Origin: Maritimibacter sp.
Lineage (GTDB): Bacteria > Pseudomonadota > Alphaproteobacteria > Rhodobacterales > Rhodobacteraceae
Assembly (NCBI GenBank): GCA_017792445.1
Contig: CP051232.1
Coordinates: 4,562,001 to 4,626,000 of the forward strand
Direction: 5' to 3'
DNA: 64,000 nucleotides
Positions 38,243-47,003 of the stretch are shown one piece after another. The position numbers and the translations under genes were made by a program. The notes under the pieces are model-generated. The model searched no databases, was not told the origin of the DNA, and was given only the letters and a program-made list of their open reading frames with translations. Every line of letters begins with the position of its first letter. Within the stretch, counting starts at the first letter, position 1.

Positions 38243-38276
38243 AATGGACCAAAGGCATCAATGATTGGACAATTCG
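38243..38276 (-). promoter_or_regulatory. AraC-type bipartite site C (aroE-liv operon)
   Basis: On the minus strand: CGAATTGTCCAA, 15 bases, GTCCATT, with TGGAC half-sites 21 bp apart. Its first twelve bases equal those of site B. A TAGTTT hexamer about 24 bases downstream could be the -10 of the aroE promoter. It lies in the gap between the FAD-dehydrogenase stop (38292) and aroE. Confidence 0.72.
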
Positions 38277-38291
38277 TTTGCGCCATGATGC

Positions 38292-39983
38292 TCACGCCGC
38301 TTTTTCCGCATGGCCACCTCGCGCCCGCGCGACCGCGTCTCGCGCGGCGATATAGGCAAAAGTGATGGCGGGACCGATGGTGATGCCGGGGCCCGGATAG
38401 ACGCCCCCCATGATCGATTGCATGTCGTTGCCACAGGCATAAAGCCCCGGGATCGGCTGGTTGTCTCCGTCGATCAGCCGCGCGCGCTCGTCACAGGCAA
38501 GTCCGGTGGCCGCTCCGATATCGCCCGGCGTAACCGCTACCGCGTAGAACGGTGCGGTGCCGATGGATCCAAGCGTCGGGTTCGGCCCGTGGGTCGCATC
38601 GCCATTGGCACATTCGTAGACAGTTTCGCCACGGTTGAAATCCATGTCCTTGCCGGTCTCGGCGAAGCCATTCACCTTCGTGACCGTCGCGGCCAATCCA
38701 TCGGCAGAGATACCCAAGGTCGCGGCAAGCGCGCGCAGTGTCGGCGCTTCCTTGAGATACCCATCCGCGATCAGCGCCTTCGCACCCCGCGCGCCGGGTC
38801 GCACCATGCCCAGCCCGTACTTCCGCAGACCTTCGGCATCGGTGACGAGATAGGCCGGGATCGTACCGGTCGCATATTGCGCAAGGCCGAACTCATGGTA
38901 GCTGCGCGCCTCGTTGGTGAACCGCTCGCCCCGTTTGTCGACAGCGATGATCCCGGGCTTGGACCGGTCAAAGACGAAATGCGGGAACACCGCCCAGCTG
39001 CCATCGCCCCGCTTGCGCGTCGACATGGGAGCCCAGAACACGTTCGACGCCGCGCCTTCGCCATAGCGCGCGCCTTGAGCCAGAACCAAGTCATGCATCG
39101 CGCCGGTATGGCCGGGGGCTGTCGGGCTGTGCGGTGCCAGCGGCTCGGGCAGCATTTCGGCGCGGCGGGTCGGGTGACGGCCGAAACCGCCGGTTGCAAG
39201 GATCACGCCGCCTGACGCCAGAATCTGATCGCCGCCCTCAAGCGTCAACAGCTGGCCGTCCCCTTCCGGTTCAAGCGTAGAGACCTTGGTCTTTACACGC
39301 ACGTCGACACCGGCGGTCCTGGCGGCCATCAACAAGCGCCCGACAAGCGCGTTGCCCATCACAAGACGCGCGGACCGGCCATAGCGCAGCTTGTCGACCA
39401 TGAAGGTGCCGATCAACTTCACCGCATGGGCCAGCGATTTCGTCGACTTGCCCATGGAAAGCAGGTGGTTGATGTCGTCACGGTCCACTTGCAGCCCACC
39501 GAGAATGGTAAACTCGGGGATAGCGGGACGGATCATTTGCAGATCACGCCCAAGCGCGTCGGCGCGGAATGGTTCCGGCTCAAGCGCCCGGCCCTTTGCG
39601 GTCGAGCCTTCCAACTCATACAGGTAGTCCGGATGATGCGGACGCGCGCGAAACTGCGCCACCGTCCGGTCCATCAAGGTGTGAATTGCACGTGGACCGT
39701 TTTCGACGAACGCTTCCCGCATCGCGCGCGGGCTGCGATTGCCAACGGCGTTGTCGAGATACCGCAGCACCCTCTCCGGGCTATCCACCGCGTCGACCGT
39801 TTTCGCCAACCGCGTATTCGGCACCCATGTCGTTCCTGCGGAAAACGCTGTCGTTCCGCCAACATACTCGGTGCTTTCGATCAGAAGGGTCTTTGCCCCT
39901 TCGAGCGCGGCGAACGTCGCGGCAGCCAAGCCTCCCGCCCCGGCTCCGACAACCACCACGTCAAATATCTCTCGATGAGCCAT
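38292..39983 (-). CDS. FAD-dependent 3-ketosteroid-dehydrogenase-like oxidoreductase (second of three)
   Basis: A 563-residue flavoprotein with the same plan as the one at 29.3 kb: FDVVVVGAGAGGLAAATFAALEGAKTLLIES, GGTTAFSAGTTWVPN, NALVGRLLMAA, and C-terminal GNDMQSIMGGVYPGPGITIGPAITFAYIAAR. ATG at 39983. It is transcribed away from the iclR unit across a palindrome-rich gap. Cytoplasmic, probable ring desaturase. Confidence 0.87.
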   Translation of the reverse strand: MAHREIFDVVVVGAGAGGLAAATFAALEGAKTLLIESTEYVGGTTAFSAGTTWVPNTRLAKTVDAVDSPERVLRYLDNAVGNRSPRAMREAFVENGPRAIHTLMDRTVAQFRARPHHPDYLYELEGSTAKGRALEPEPFRADALGRDLQMIRPAIPEFTILGGLQVDRDDINHLLSMGKSTKSLAHAVKLIGTFMVDKLRYGRSARLVMGNALVGRLLMAARTAGVDVRVKTKVSTLEPEGDGQLLTLEGGDQILASGGVILATGGFGRHPTRRAEMLPEPLAPHSPTAPGHTGAMHDLVLAQGARYGEGAASNVFWAPMSTRKRGDGSWAVFPHFVFDRSKPGIIAVDKRGERFTNEARSYHEFGLAQYATGTIPAYLVTDAEGLRKYGLGMVRPGARGAKALIADGYLKEAPTLRALAATLGISADGLAATVTKVNGFAETGKDMDFNRGETVYECANGDATHGPNPTLGSIGTAPFYAVAVTPGDIGAATGLACDERARLIDGDNQPIPGLYACGNDMQSIMGGVYPGPGITIGPAITFAYIAARDAVARARGGHAEKAA

Positions 39984-40048
39984 CCGTGCGTCCCCCAGCA
40001 CTGGCCATCGAATCCTCCTCGCCGGCCAGCTTGACCTAGCGTTGCACA

Positions 40049-40089
40049 AAAATGGAAACTCTTTCAAGTTTTAAAACTTCTTCCATTTT
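40049..40089. promoter_or_regulatory. Palindromic operator region between FAD dehydrogenase and iclR
   Basis: A perfect 14-bp palindrome AAGTTTTAAAACTT (40066-40079) lies inside an outer pair of 9-base arms AAAATGGAA (40049-40057) and TTCCATTTT (40081-40089). TGGAA/TTCCA halves are those of classical IclR operators, though these are more widely spaced. Placement between a divergent flavoprotein gene and the iclR unit fits local control by the IclR protein. Confidence 0.55.
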
Positions 40090-40134
40090 CGGCCTGCGCC
40101 ACCTAATGTGAGCCCTATTGAATTGGGGGGGAAA

Positions 40135-40269
40135 ATGACTGACGTGCGGATCGCCACACCCGGCGCGGGACCGATCGGACCGACCCTGATGGGGACGCTG
40201 ATCAATTCTGGTGTGGCCGCGCATGGCCAAGTCGACCCCAACGAAGCCTTGCACGCGGAGCTTGCCTGA
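40135..40269 (+). CDS. Possible 44-residue leader ORF upstream of iclR
   Basis: An ATG preceded by a GGGGGGGAAA ribosome-site-like run opens a 44-codon frame (MTDVRIATPGAG ... ALHAELA) whose TGA ends one base before the iclR ATG. Tight coupling to iclR and a good ribosome site argue for translation. The sequence resembles nothing I recognise; it may be a leader peptide or the scar of a deleted enzyme gene. Confidence 0.4.
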   Translation: MTDVRIATPGAGPIGPTLMGTLINSGVAAHGQVDPNEALHAELA

Positions 40270-40270
40270 C

Positions 40271-41089
40271 ATGTCGAGCGTTCTCGAAAAATCTCTCGCG
40301 ATCCTCGAACTCATGGTCGAACACCCGCGCGGAATGCAGGTTTCGAGTATCGCGAAAACCCTGGATATCCCCGTGTCAGGCGTCCACCGGACGCTGCGCG
40401 AACTCGCGCGCCTTGGATACGTCCGCCAAGAGCGCGATCAGGGTGATTACACGCTGACGATCCGGTTGGCCGCCCTTGGCCTTGGGTTTCTCGGGCGGTC
40501 CGGCGTGACGGATATCGCGCAGCCGATCCTCGACCGTTTGGCGCAGATTTCCGGTGAACTCGTGCGCCTGTCGGTTCTCGACGAGCGGGGCCTGACATGG
40601 GTCGCGGTGGCGCAGGGCGCAACGGTCGGCCTACGCTACGATCCGGGACGCGAACAAGGGATGCAAGTGCATCCGGCCTCGACCGCAGGCGGCCAGGCCC
40701 TGCTTGCCACGATGCGTGACGACGAAATCCTCGCCCTTGTCGGCAAGACAGGCCTCGCCCTGCCGGATCAGGCCAATGCGCCCGGTGGACCGGCCACGAT
40801 TGCGGAACTGATGGACGCAATTACCGAGACGCGAAAGCGCGGATACTCGGTGGCTGTGAACTCTTACATCGACGGCATGGGCGCCATGGCCTGCGCCATT
40901 CGCGCAGGCGGCGTGGCAGACGGGCGCGTGCTTGGCTGCCTGTCGATCGCCGGGCCAGCGGTGCGCGTGCCGCTCGCACGGATGGAAGAGCTTGCGCCGT
41001 CGCTTTTCGAGGCCGCGCAGGACATCGGCACCGCAGCGCCAGCGTCTCATTTCTTTGCAGGCTTGGCACAGGACAAAGACGCTCCATGA
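40271..41089 (+). CDS. IclR-family transcriptional regulator
   Basis: A 272-residue regulator. Winged HTH at about 1-65 (SVLEKSLAILELMVEHPRGM, VSSIAKTLDIPVSGVHRTLRELARLGYV), then the GAF-like effector domain with HPASTAGGQALLATM and RKRGYSVAVNSYIDGMGAMACAI. These proteins usually control degradation operons in response to a small acid. Its stop overlaps the start of the next flavoprotein gene (ATGA), so regulator and target share an operon. Confidence 0.88.
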   Translation: MSSVLEKSLAILELMVEHPRGMQVSSIAKTLDIPVSGVHRTLRELARLGYVRQERDQGDYTLTIRLAALGLGFLGRSGVTDIAQPILDRLAQISGELVRLSVLDERGLTWVAVAQGATVGLRYDPGREQGMQVHPASTAGGQALLATMRDDEILALVGKTGLALPDQANAPGGPATIAELMDAITETRKRGYSVAVNSYIDGMGAMACAIRAGGVADGRVLGCLSIAGPAVRVPLARMEELAPSLFEAAQDIGTAAPASHFFAGLAQDKDAP

Positions 41090-42792
41090 CCGAAACCTGC
41101 GACGTTCTCATCGTGGGCTCTGGTGCCGGAGGGCTGTCTGCAGCCCTGACCGCAGCGCATGCGGGATTGGACGTGATCGTCGCAGAGAAAACACCGCAAA
41201 TCGGCGGAACGACCGCGTGGTCCGGCGGCTGGCTCTGGGTGCCACGCAATCCGCTCGCCGTCGCCGCGGGCATCGTCGAACCCATCGACGGCCCACTGGA
41301 CTATCTTAGCCATGAAATCGGCAACCATGTGCGCGATCCACGGGTCATGGCCTTCCTTGAGAACGGACCCGAAATGGTCGGGTTCTTTCAGGACATTTCC
41401 GCAGTCGAGTGGATCGACGGCAACCACATACCCGATTTTCACGACAGTCCAGGCGCGTGCAGCGGCGGGCGCTCGGTCTCGGTCGCGCCCTACGATGCGC
41501 GGAAGCTTGGGGCATGGGCCGATCGCATCCGTCCGCCACTAGGTCCAACGACGATCGCAGGGATGGCCCTGGTGTCGGGCAAGGACATGGCGGCGTTCTT
41601 CAACTGGTATCGCTCGCCTGCCAACGCGATGCACGTCCTGAGGCGCCTTGCTCGCCATGCCTACGACCTTGTAACCCGCGGCCGCTCTGCGCAACTTGCG
41701 AACGGAAACGCCCTCGTCGCGCGGCTTTTGCATGGCGCACTGGATCTTGGCGTGACCGTCAGAACCGATGCCGCCGTTACCCGCCTGCTCGCCGAGGATC
41801 GTCAGGTCACCGGCGCAATCGTCGCCGGTCGAACGATACACACACGAAAGGGCGTGGTCCTTGCGGCAGGCGGATTTCCCCATGATCGCGCCCGCATTGC
41901 CGAGATGTTCGAACACGCGCCAACCGGCGCGGAACATCATTCAGCGGCGCCGCCCGAGAACACGGGCGACGGCCTGAGACTGGCCGAGGCGATCGGTGCC
42001 GGGATCTCGCAGGACTACGTGAACCCCGGCGCCTGGGCCCCCGTCTCCCTTTTGCCGATGAAGGACGGCACGGTGGCCCGGTTCCCGCACCTCATCGAAC
42101 GTGCAAAGCCTGGGATCATCGCAGTTGGACCGGACGGGCAACGGTTCGTAAACGAGGCCGACAGCTACCACGACTTCATGTCGGCACTTTTTGCCAGCGG
42201 AGCCGATCACGCGTGGATTATCGCGGATGCCAAGGCGCGGCGGCGGTTCGGGATGGGCGCGGTCAAGCCGTTTCCCTTTCCCGATGCAGTGCATATCCGG
42301 TCGGGCTATCTCAAACGCGCCTCATCGCTCGCGGAACTTGCGCGCCGGATTGGTCTGCCACCTCAAGACCTCGAAGACACGGTTGCGCGCTTCAACGATG
42401 GCGCGCGTCAGGGCGAGGACCCCCAATTCGGGCGCGGGGCATCCGCGTATAACCGCATTCAGGGCGATGCGGGCCACAAGCCCAACCCCGCGCTGGCGCC
42501 ACTTGAGCGCGCGCCATTCTATGCACTCAAAGTGCTCCCCGGCAGCCTCGGAACCTTCGCGGGCCTGCGGACGGATGCCTGCGCGCGTGTCCTGTCCGAG
42601 ACCGGCACACCCATCGCGGGGCTGTTCGCAACGGGCAACGACGCCGCCTCTATCATGGGCGGCAACTACCCGTCCGGCGGGATCACTTTGGGACCCGCCA
42701 TGACATTCGGATACATCGCGGGGCGCGTTTTGGCGGGGCTCCCCGTCACCGGGATCTCTGCAATCAAGGAGGAAGACACCGATGTTCTATGA
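41086..42792 (+). CDS. FAD-dependent 3-ketosteroid-dehydrogenase-like oxidoreductase (third of three)
   Basis: A 568-residue flavoprotein: CDVLIVGSGAGGLSAALTAAHAGLDVIVAEK, GGTTAWSGGWLWVPRN, NALVARLLHGAL, and C-terminal GNDAASIMGGNYPSGGITLGPAMTFGYIAGR. It is closely similar in plan to the proteins at 29.3 and 38.3 kb. Overlaps iclR upstream and the NIPSNAP gene downstream, so translation is coupled through the operon. Confidence 0.87.
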   Translation: MTETCDVLIVGSGAGGLSAALTAAHAGLDVIVAEKTPQIGGTTAWSGGWLWVPRNPLAVAAGIVEPIDGPLDYLSHEIGNHVRDPRVMAFLENGPEMVGFFQDISAVEWIDGNHIPDFHDSPGACSGGRSVSVAPYDARKLGAWADRIRPPLGPTTIAGMALVSGKDMAAFFNWYRSPANAMHVLRRLARHAYDLVTRGRSAQLANGNALVARLLHGALDLGVTVRTDAAVTRLLAEDRQVTGAIVAGRTIHTRKGVVLAAGGFPHDRARIAEMFEHAPTGAEHHSAAPPENTGDGLRLAEAIGAGISQDYVNPGAWAPVSLLPMKDGTVARFPHLIERAKPGIIAVGPDGQRFVNEADSYHDFMSALFASGADHAWIIADAKARRRFGMGAVKPFPFPDAVHIRSGYLKRASSLAELARRIGLPPQDLEDTVARFNDGARQGEDPQFGRGASAYNRIQGDAGHKPNPALAPLERAPFYALKVLPGSLGTFAGLRTDACARVLSETGTPIAGLFATGNDAASIMGGNYPSGGITLGPAMTFGYIAGRVLAGLPVTGISAIKEEDTDVL

Positions 42793-43390
42793 AATTTCCA
42801 CTCTCAAGACCGAGATTTTCGGCGCGGGCAAAGCCGCTGCCGGGATCGAGAACTGGACGACGAAGGGCGCGGGTGACTTGCTTGGCGCATGGTTTGCCGA
42901 CATTGGGTCGCTCAACGAAGTCTACCTTCTGCGCAGCTACGAAAGTGCCGAGGAAATGCTGGACGAGCGCGAGAGGCTGGCCCGATCCGACAACCCTTTC
43001 GGCTGCATGGAGCTTCTCATCAACTACGATGTCGAAAGCTACCGACCGCTGGATTTCATGGGCCCGGTGGCGACCGGCCCGCTTGGCCCGGTCTACGAAC
43101 TGCGCACCTACAAGATGAAGCTCAACGGGTTGATGCCGACCATGGAAAAATGGAAAACCGCCCTGCCCGACCGCGACGTGTACTCCAAATGCGCAATTGC
43201 CATGTATGGCGTCGATGGCTCTCCACGGCTGACGCAGATCTGGCCCTACGCCTCGCTTGAGGCACGCTCGGACGCGCGCGGGCAGTCGGTCGCCGATGGG
43301 AAATGGCCACCGAAGGGCGGACCCGATTGGCTGTCTCCGGACATGACGTCCACCGTGGCCATGCCGATGGCCTTCTCCCCGATGAAGTGA
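42782..43390 (+). CDS. NIPSNAP-family protein (second copy)
   Basis: A 202-residue protein with two NIPSNAP-like repeats (FYEISTLKTEIFG..., then GPVYELRTYKMKLNGLMPTMEKW). The ATG at 42782 follows AAGGAGGAAG and overlaps the flavoprotein gene by 11 bp. Pairing of a NIPSNAP gene with a KstD-like gene recurs in this window (27.5/29.3 kb and here), which suggests a shared pathway role. Confidence 0.82.
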   Translation: MFYEISTLKTEIFGAGKAAAGIENWTTKGAGDLLGAWFADIGSLNEVYLLRSYESAEEMLDERERLARSDNPFGCMELLINYDVESYRPLDFMGPVATGPLGPVYELRTYKMKLNGLMPTMEKWKTALPDRDVYSKCAIAMYGVDGSPRLTQIWPYASLEARSDARGQSVADGKWPPKGGPDWLSPDMTSTVAMPMAFSPMK

Positions 43391-43394
43391 CGCC

Positions 43395-44219
43395 ATGAGC
43401 CGCAGCTACTCAATGGCCTATCTGACGGCGAACGGGCTCGATCCCGTCGCCGCCACCGAACTGGCCGCAGACCTCGGGTTCGACCAGATCAGCTATCGGC
43501 TCTTGCCAGCGGGTCCGGGGGACAAACCGCCGCCGATCCTGACAGACGACGACCTGTTCATGCGGGTGAAATCGGCGCTGGCGGACACCGGCCTCACCAT
43601 GTCGGACGCCGAAATGATCCGGCTCGACGCGGACACCGAGCTTGAACGGTTCAAACCGTTTCTCGAACGGATTCAGGCCCTTGGCGCCCGGCACATCCTT
43701 GTTGCGGGCGACGATACGAACCGCGCAAGGATCACCGAGACCTATGGCCGCCTGTGCGAAATGGTTTGGGACCACGGGCTGACAGCCGATCTTGAATTCA
43801 TGCCGTGGACGGGCATCCGCAACATCGCCGATGCGCGGGAATTGGTCGAGGCTGCGTCTCATCCGGCGGCAGCGATCCTGTTCGACTGCCTGCATTTCGA
43901 CAGGTCCGACAGTACGCTCGACGAGATCGCCGCCATTCCCCGCGAACTGATGAACTATGTCCAGATTTGCGATGGCCCCGTCCCATACGACCCCTCGGGC
44001 GTCGCGATGATGACCTTGGGGCGGACGGCACGACTTGTACCCGGCGAGGGCGGGATCGATCTGGCGTCGATCGTCACACGCCTGCCTGCCGACATCCCCA
44101 TCTCCGTCGAGGTGACGAACATGCAGATCGTTCAGAAGACGGGCGTTCGAGCACTGGTCCAAAAATCGCTGGTAGCGACGAAGCTTTTGGTCGCAGACCA
44201 CTTGGGGGGCGATGGGTAA
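43395..44219 (+). CDS. Xylose-isomerase-like TIM-barrel protein (sugar phosphate isomerase/epimerase family)
   Basis: A 274-residue AP-endonuclease-2/xylose isomerase-type TIM barrel. Metal-ligand-type residues are visible in LEFMPWTGI, ILFDCLHFDRSD, YVQICDGP and GGIDLASI, as in IolE/hydroxypyruvate isomerase and 3-dehydroshikimate dehydratase relatives. The reaction cannot be assigned; a dehydroshikimate-like substrate would fit the AroE/AroQ traces nearby. Last gene of the iclR operon, 4 bp after the NIPSNAP stop. Confidence 0.78.
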   Translation: MSRSYSMAYLTANGLDPVAATELAADLGFDQISYRLLPAGPGDKPPPILTDDDLFMRVKSALADTGLTMSDAEMIRLDADTELERFKPFLERIQALGARHILVAGDDTNRARITETYGRLCEMVWDHGLTADLEFMPWTGIRNIADARELVEAASHPAAAILFDCLHFDRSDSTLDEIAAIPRELMNYVQICDGPVPYDPSGVAMMTLGRTARLVPGEGGIDLASIVTRLPADIPISVEVTNMQIVQKTGVRALVQKSLVATKLLVADHLGGDG

Positions 44220-44582
44220 GATGGGTTGAGGGTGCGAATGCGTGCTTCAAATTTTGCGTAGTGTCAGCGCAATCAGTCTGGTTCGCCCCTCTTGGCGCCA
44301 CCTGTTTTGAGGAGGCCTCAAGTGTTCTTTCCGGAAGGAAAAAGGCATTGCAAGGCACGGTGTAGACGACCGGTCGGCGTATGTCAGTCTAACAAAGTAG
44401 GCCAATCTGGTATGCCCCCGAGAGGCCTGCGAACCTTAATCCGGAACGCTACCCAGCCCCCAGCCCGGCCATGAGCGACGTTCCCCTGAAATGTCCTGTC
44501 CTTGGCTCGGTCATTCGCGCACGCCAGTCTCTGGCCAGCCGATGGTACCGGCCAGAGATCATCTAACCTCGCGCCAACGCCG
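44220..44582. other. Gap between convergent operons, with inverted repeats
   Basis: 363 bp with no convincing gene. It holds a short stem TTGAGG-AGG-CCTCAA (44307-44321), probably the end of the rightward iclR operon, and a perfect 9-base stem TCTCTGGCC ... GGCCAGAGA with a 13-base loop (44528-44558), 25 bp beyond the stop of the leftward SDR gene and likely its terminator or 3'-end hairpin. Neither is followed by a clear U-run. Confidence 0.45.
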
Positions 44583-45335
44583 TCAGGCTGTGTACCCGCC
44601 GTCGACCGCGATCACCGATCCGGTAATGAACCAAGCTTCCTCGCGCGCGACGAATTCTACCATGCCGGCGATGTCCTCCGGCTCGGCCAGTTCCTTGATC
44701 GCGCAGAAGGTCAGCATCTGCTTCACGCGGGGAGAGTCGTAGTCGCCCAGCATGTTGGTCTTGGTTGGACCGGGGTTCACGAGATTCACCGTGATGCCAT
44801 CTTCGGCGTAGTCATGCGCCATGGCCTTGGTCATGCCGACAAGCGCCGCTTTTGTCGTGGCGTATACGGAGCGGCATTTGCGCGGCACCCGCACGGCGTT
44901 GGTGGTGCCGATCGAGATGATCCGCCCGCCCTTCGTCATTTGACGCGCGGCGGCCTGAGCGCCCACGAAGGGCGCACGGATGTTCACGGCCATCGCCCGT
45001 TCAAGCACTTCAAGATCGACGTCCTTCGCCAACGACTGGTCGCCTACCGGCGCGTTGCTGACAAGGATGTCGAACCGACCAAAGGTCTCGGCCACCTTGT
45101 CGATCGTCGCCACGACCGCCTCTGCATCCGCCGAGTCCAGTTGAAGCGCCAGCGCCCTGCCCTCGGACGCGCCCAGTTCCTCGGCCAGATCCTTCGCCTG
45201 TCCGGCCGATTCCGCCCGTGCGTGGGTGATCACCACGATGGCGCCTTCCGACGACAGCCGCCGTGCGATGGCCGCACCGATCCCGCGGTTCCCGCCCGTG
45301 ATGAGCGCGACCCGTCCGTCCTGTTTTCCTGTCAT
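44583..45335 (-). CDS. Short-chain dehydrogenase/reductase, last gene of the dipeptide-transporter operon
   Basis: A 250-residue classical SDR: TGGNRGIGAAIARRL, VSNAPVGDQSL (a variant of the NNAG motif), catalytic SIGTTNAVRVPRKCRSVYATTKAA and C-terminal ITGSVIAVDGGYTA. It begins 25 bp after the ABC ATPase gene. Substrate unknown. Confidence 0.85.
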   Translation of the reverse strand: MTGKQDGRVALITGGNRGIGAAIARRLSSEGAIVVITHARAESAGQAKDLAEELGASEGRALALQLDSADAEAVVATIDKVAETFGRFDILVSNAPVGDQSLAKDVDLEVLERAMAVNIRAPFVGAQAAARQMTKGGRIISIGTTNAVRVPRKCRSVYATTKAALVGMTKAMAHDYAEDGITVNLVNPGPTKTNMLGDYDSPRVKQMLTFCAIKELAEPEDIAGMVEFVAREEAWFITGSVIAVDGGYTA

Positions 45336-45359
45336 TTGGTCCTGTTCCTGTCGTTGCGT

Positions 45360-47003
45360 TCAAACGGCCGGGGCGTCGGCGAGCGGTGTCGCCCCCTTCA
45401 GCCCCAGGTGACCCGGCGCCGAAGACAGCAACAGCCGGGTATAATCGTGTTGCGGGTCCGCGAAGATCCGGGCGGTCGGGCCGTATTCCACAACCTCGCC
45501 TTCCTTCATCACCGCGACCTCGTCGCAGACTTGCGCGGTGACTCGCAGATCGTGGGTGATGAACACCATCGACAGACCCAGCTCGTCCCGCAGCCTGCGG
45601 AACAGTTGCAGCACCTGTGCTTGGATCGAGACGTCCAGCGCCGACACTGCCTCGTCCGCGACGAGGATCTTGGGATCGAGCGCCAGCGCCCGTGCGATGC
45701 CGATGCGCTGCCGCTGGCCGCCCGAGAACTCGTGCGGGAAGCGGTCCATCGCCTTGGCATCCAGCCCCACGAGCTTCAGCAGCTCCTCAACGCGTTCCAT
45801 AGCCTCAGCCCGAGGTTTGCCGTGTACGGTCATCGGCTGCGCGATCAGGTCGCCCACCTTGCGGCGCGGGTTGAGCGAGGCATAGGGGTCTTGGAAGACC
45901 ATCTGCACCAGCCCCGCCTTCTGGCGAAGCTCCGGCCGCGACAAGGCGGTGAAGTCGAGATCGTCCAGCAGCACCTTGCCGCTGTCAGGATCGGTGAGCC
46001 GCACCAGCGCGCGGGCCATGGTCGACTTGCCCGAGCCGCTTTCCCCGACGATGCCCAGCGTCCGGCCCTTGGGAAGGTCGAAACTGACACTGCGCAACGC
46101 GTGGACGACGCGGCCATTTCCGAACAGCCCGGCGCTGCCGAAAGTCTTGACCAGATCCTTGACCTGCAACGCCTTTTTGTCGGTGGGAGGCGGCGTATAG
46201 GCCGGCGGCTCCATCCGGGGCACGGCGTCGATCAGTGAGCGGGTGTAATCGTGCTGCGGATTGCCCAGCACTTCGGCGCCGGTCCCTTGCTCGACCACGT
46301 TGCCATGCTTCAAGACCACGACACGGTCAGCGATGTCCGCCACCACGCCGAAGTCGTGGGTGATGAACAGGACGCCAGTGCCATTGCGCTGTTGCAGTTC
46401 GCGGATCAGCTTGAGGATCTGAGCCTGCGTGGTCACGTCCAGCGCGGTCGTCGGTTCGTCCGCAATCAGAAGGTCCGGATCCAGCGCCATCGCCATCGCG
46501 ATCATCGCCCTCTGGCGCTGCCCGCCCGACAGTTCGTGCGGATAGGCGGTGTAGGCCTTGGCCGGGTCCGGGATGTGAACGGCTTGGAGAAGCTCGATGG
46601 CTTTCGCCTTTTGTGCCGCCCGGCTCATTTTGCTATGCAGCTGGAACATTTCCGAGATCTGCGTCCCGATCCTTTGCAGCGGATTCAGTGCCGTCATCGG
46701 CTCCTGAAAAATCATCCCGATCCGAGGCCCCCGGACCTTTCGCATCTGCTCGGGCTTCAACTTCAGCAGGTTCTGCCCGTCAAGCTCGACGGTCCCGGCC
46801 GCGACGCGCACGCTAGGTGGCAGAAGGCCCATGACGGTGCTCGCCGTCATCGACTTGCCCGATCCGCTTTCACCAACGACGCAAACGATTTCGTTCCGCG
46901 CCACATCGATGGACACGTCCCGCAGTGCCAGCGTGCGGTCGCCGCCCTCGGGCAGTTGCACGCTCAGACGCTTGATTGAAAGAAGTGGGTCGTTCGCCAT
47001 CAT
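45360..47003 (-). CDS. Dipeptide/nickel-type ABC ATPase, DppD-DppF fusion
   Basis: A 547-residue protein with two complete ATPase domains. First: GESGSGKS near 47, [27 protein letters not shown]. Second: GESGSGKST near 315, [27 protein letters not shown]. The second Walker B has EAVSALD, typical of DppF/OppF. Such fusions energise oligopeptide-type importers. The start overlaps the monooxygenase stop; two adjacent ATGs are possible. Confidence 0.92.
   Translation of the reverse strand: MMANDPLLSIKRLSVQLPEGGDRTLALRDVSIDVARNEIVCVVGESGSGKSMTASTVMGLLPPSVRVAAGTVELDGQNLLKLKPEQMRKVRGPRIGMIFQEPMTALNPLQRIGTQISEMFQLHSKMSRAAQKAKAIELLQAVHIPDPAKAYTAYPHELSGGQRQRAMIAMAMALDPDLLIADEPTTALDVTTQAQILKLIRELQQRNGTGVLFITHDFGVVADIADRVVVLKHGNVVEQGTGAEVLGNPQHDYTRSLIDAVPRMEPPAYTPPPTDKKALQVKDLVKTFGSAGLFGNGRVVHALRSVSFDLPKGRTLGIVGESGSGKSTMARALVRLTDPDSGKVLLDDLDFTALSRPELRQKAGLVQMVFQDPYASLNPRRKVGDLIAQPMTVHGKPRAEAMERVEELLKLVGLDAKAMDRFPHEFSGGQRQRIGIARALALDPKILVADEAVSALDVSIQAQVLQLFRRLRDELGLSMVFITHDLRVTAQVCDEVAVMKEGEVVEYGPTARIFADPQHDYTRLLLSSAPGHLGLKGATPLADAPAV

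Noticed and set aside
40061-40089. Possible fourth AraC-type site before iclR (TTTCAA ... TTCCATT)
   Set aside because: The half-sites are degenerate and the spacing is off by two bases; an IclR-type operator explains the symmetry better.
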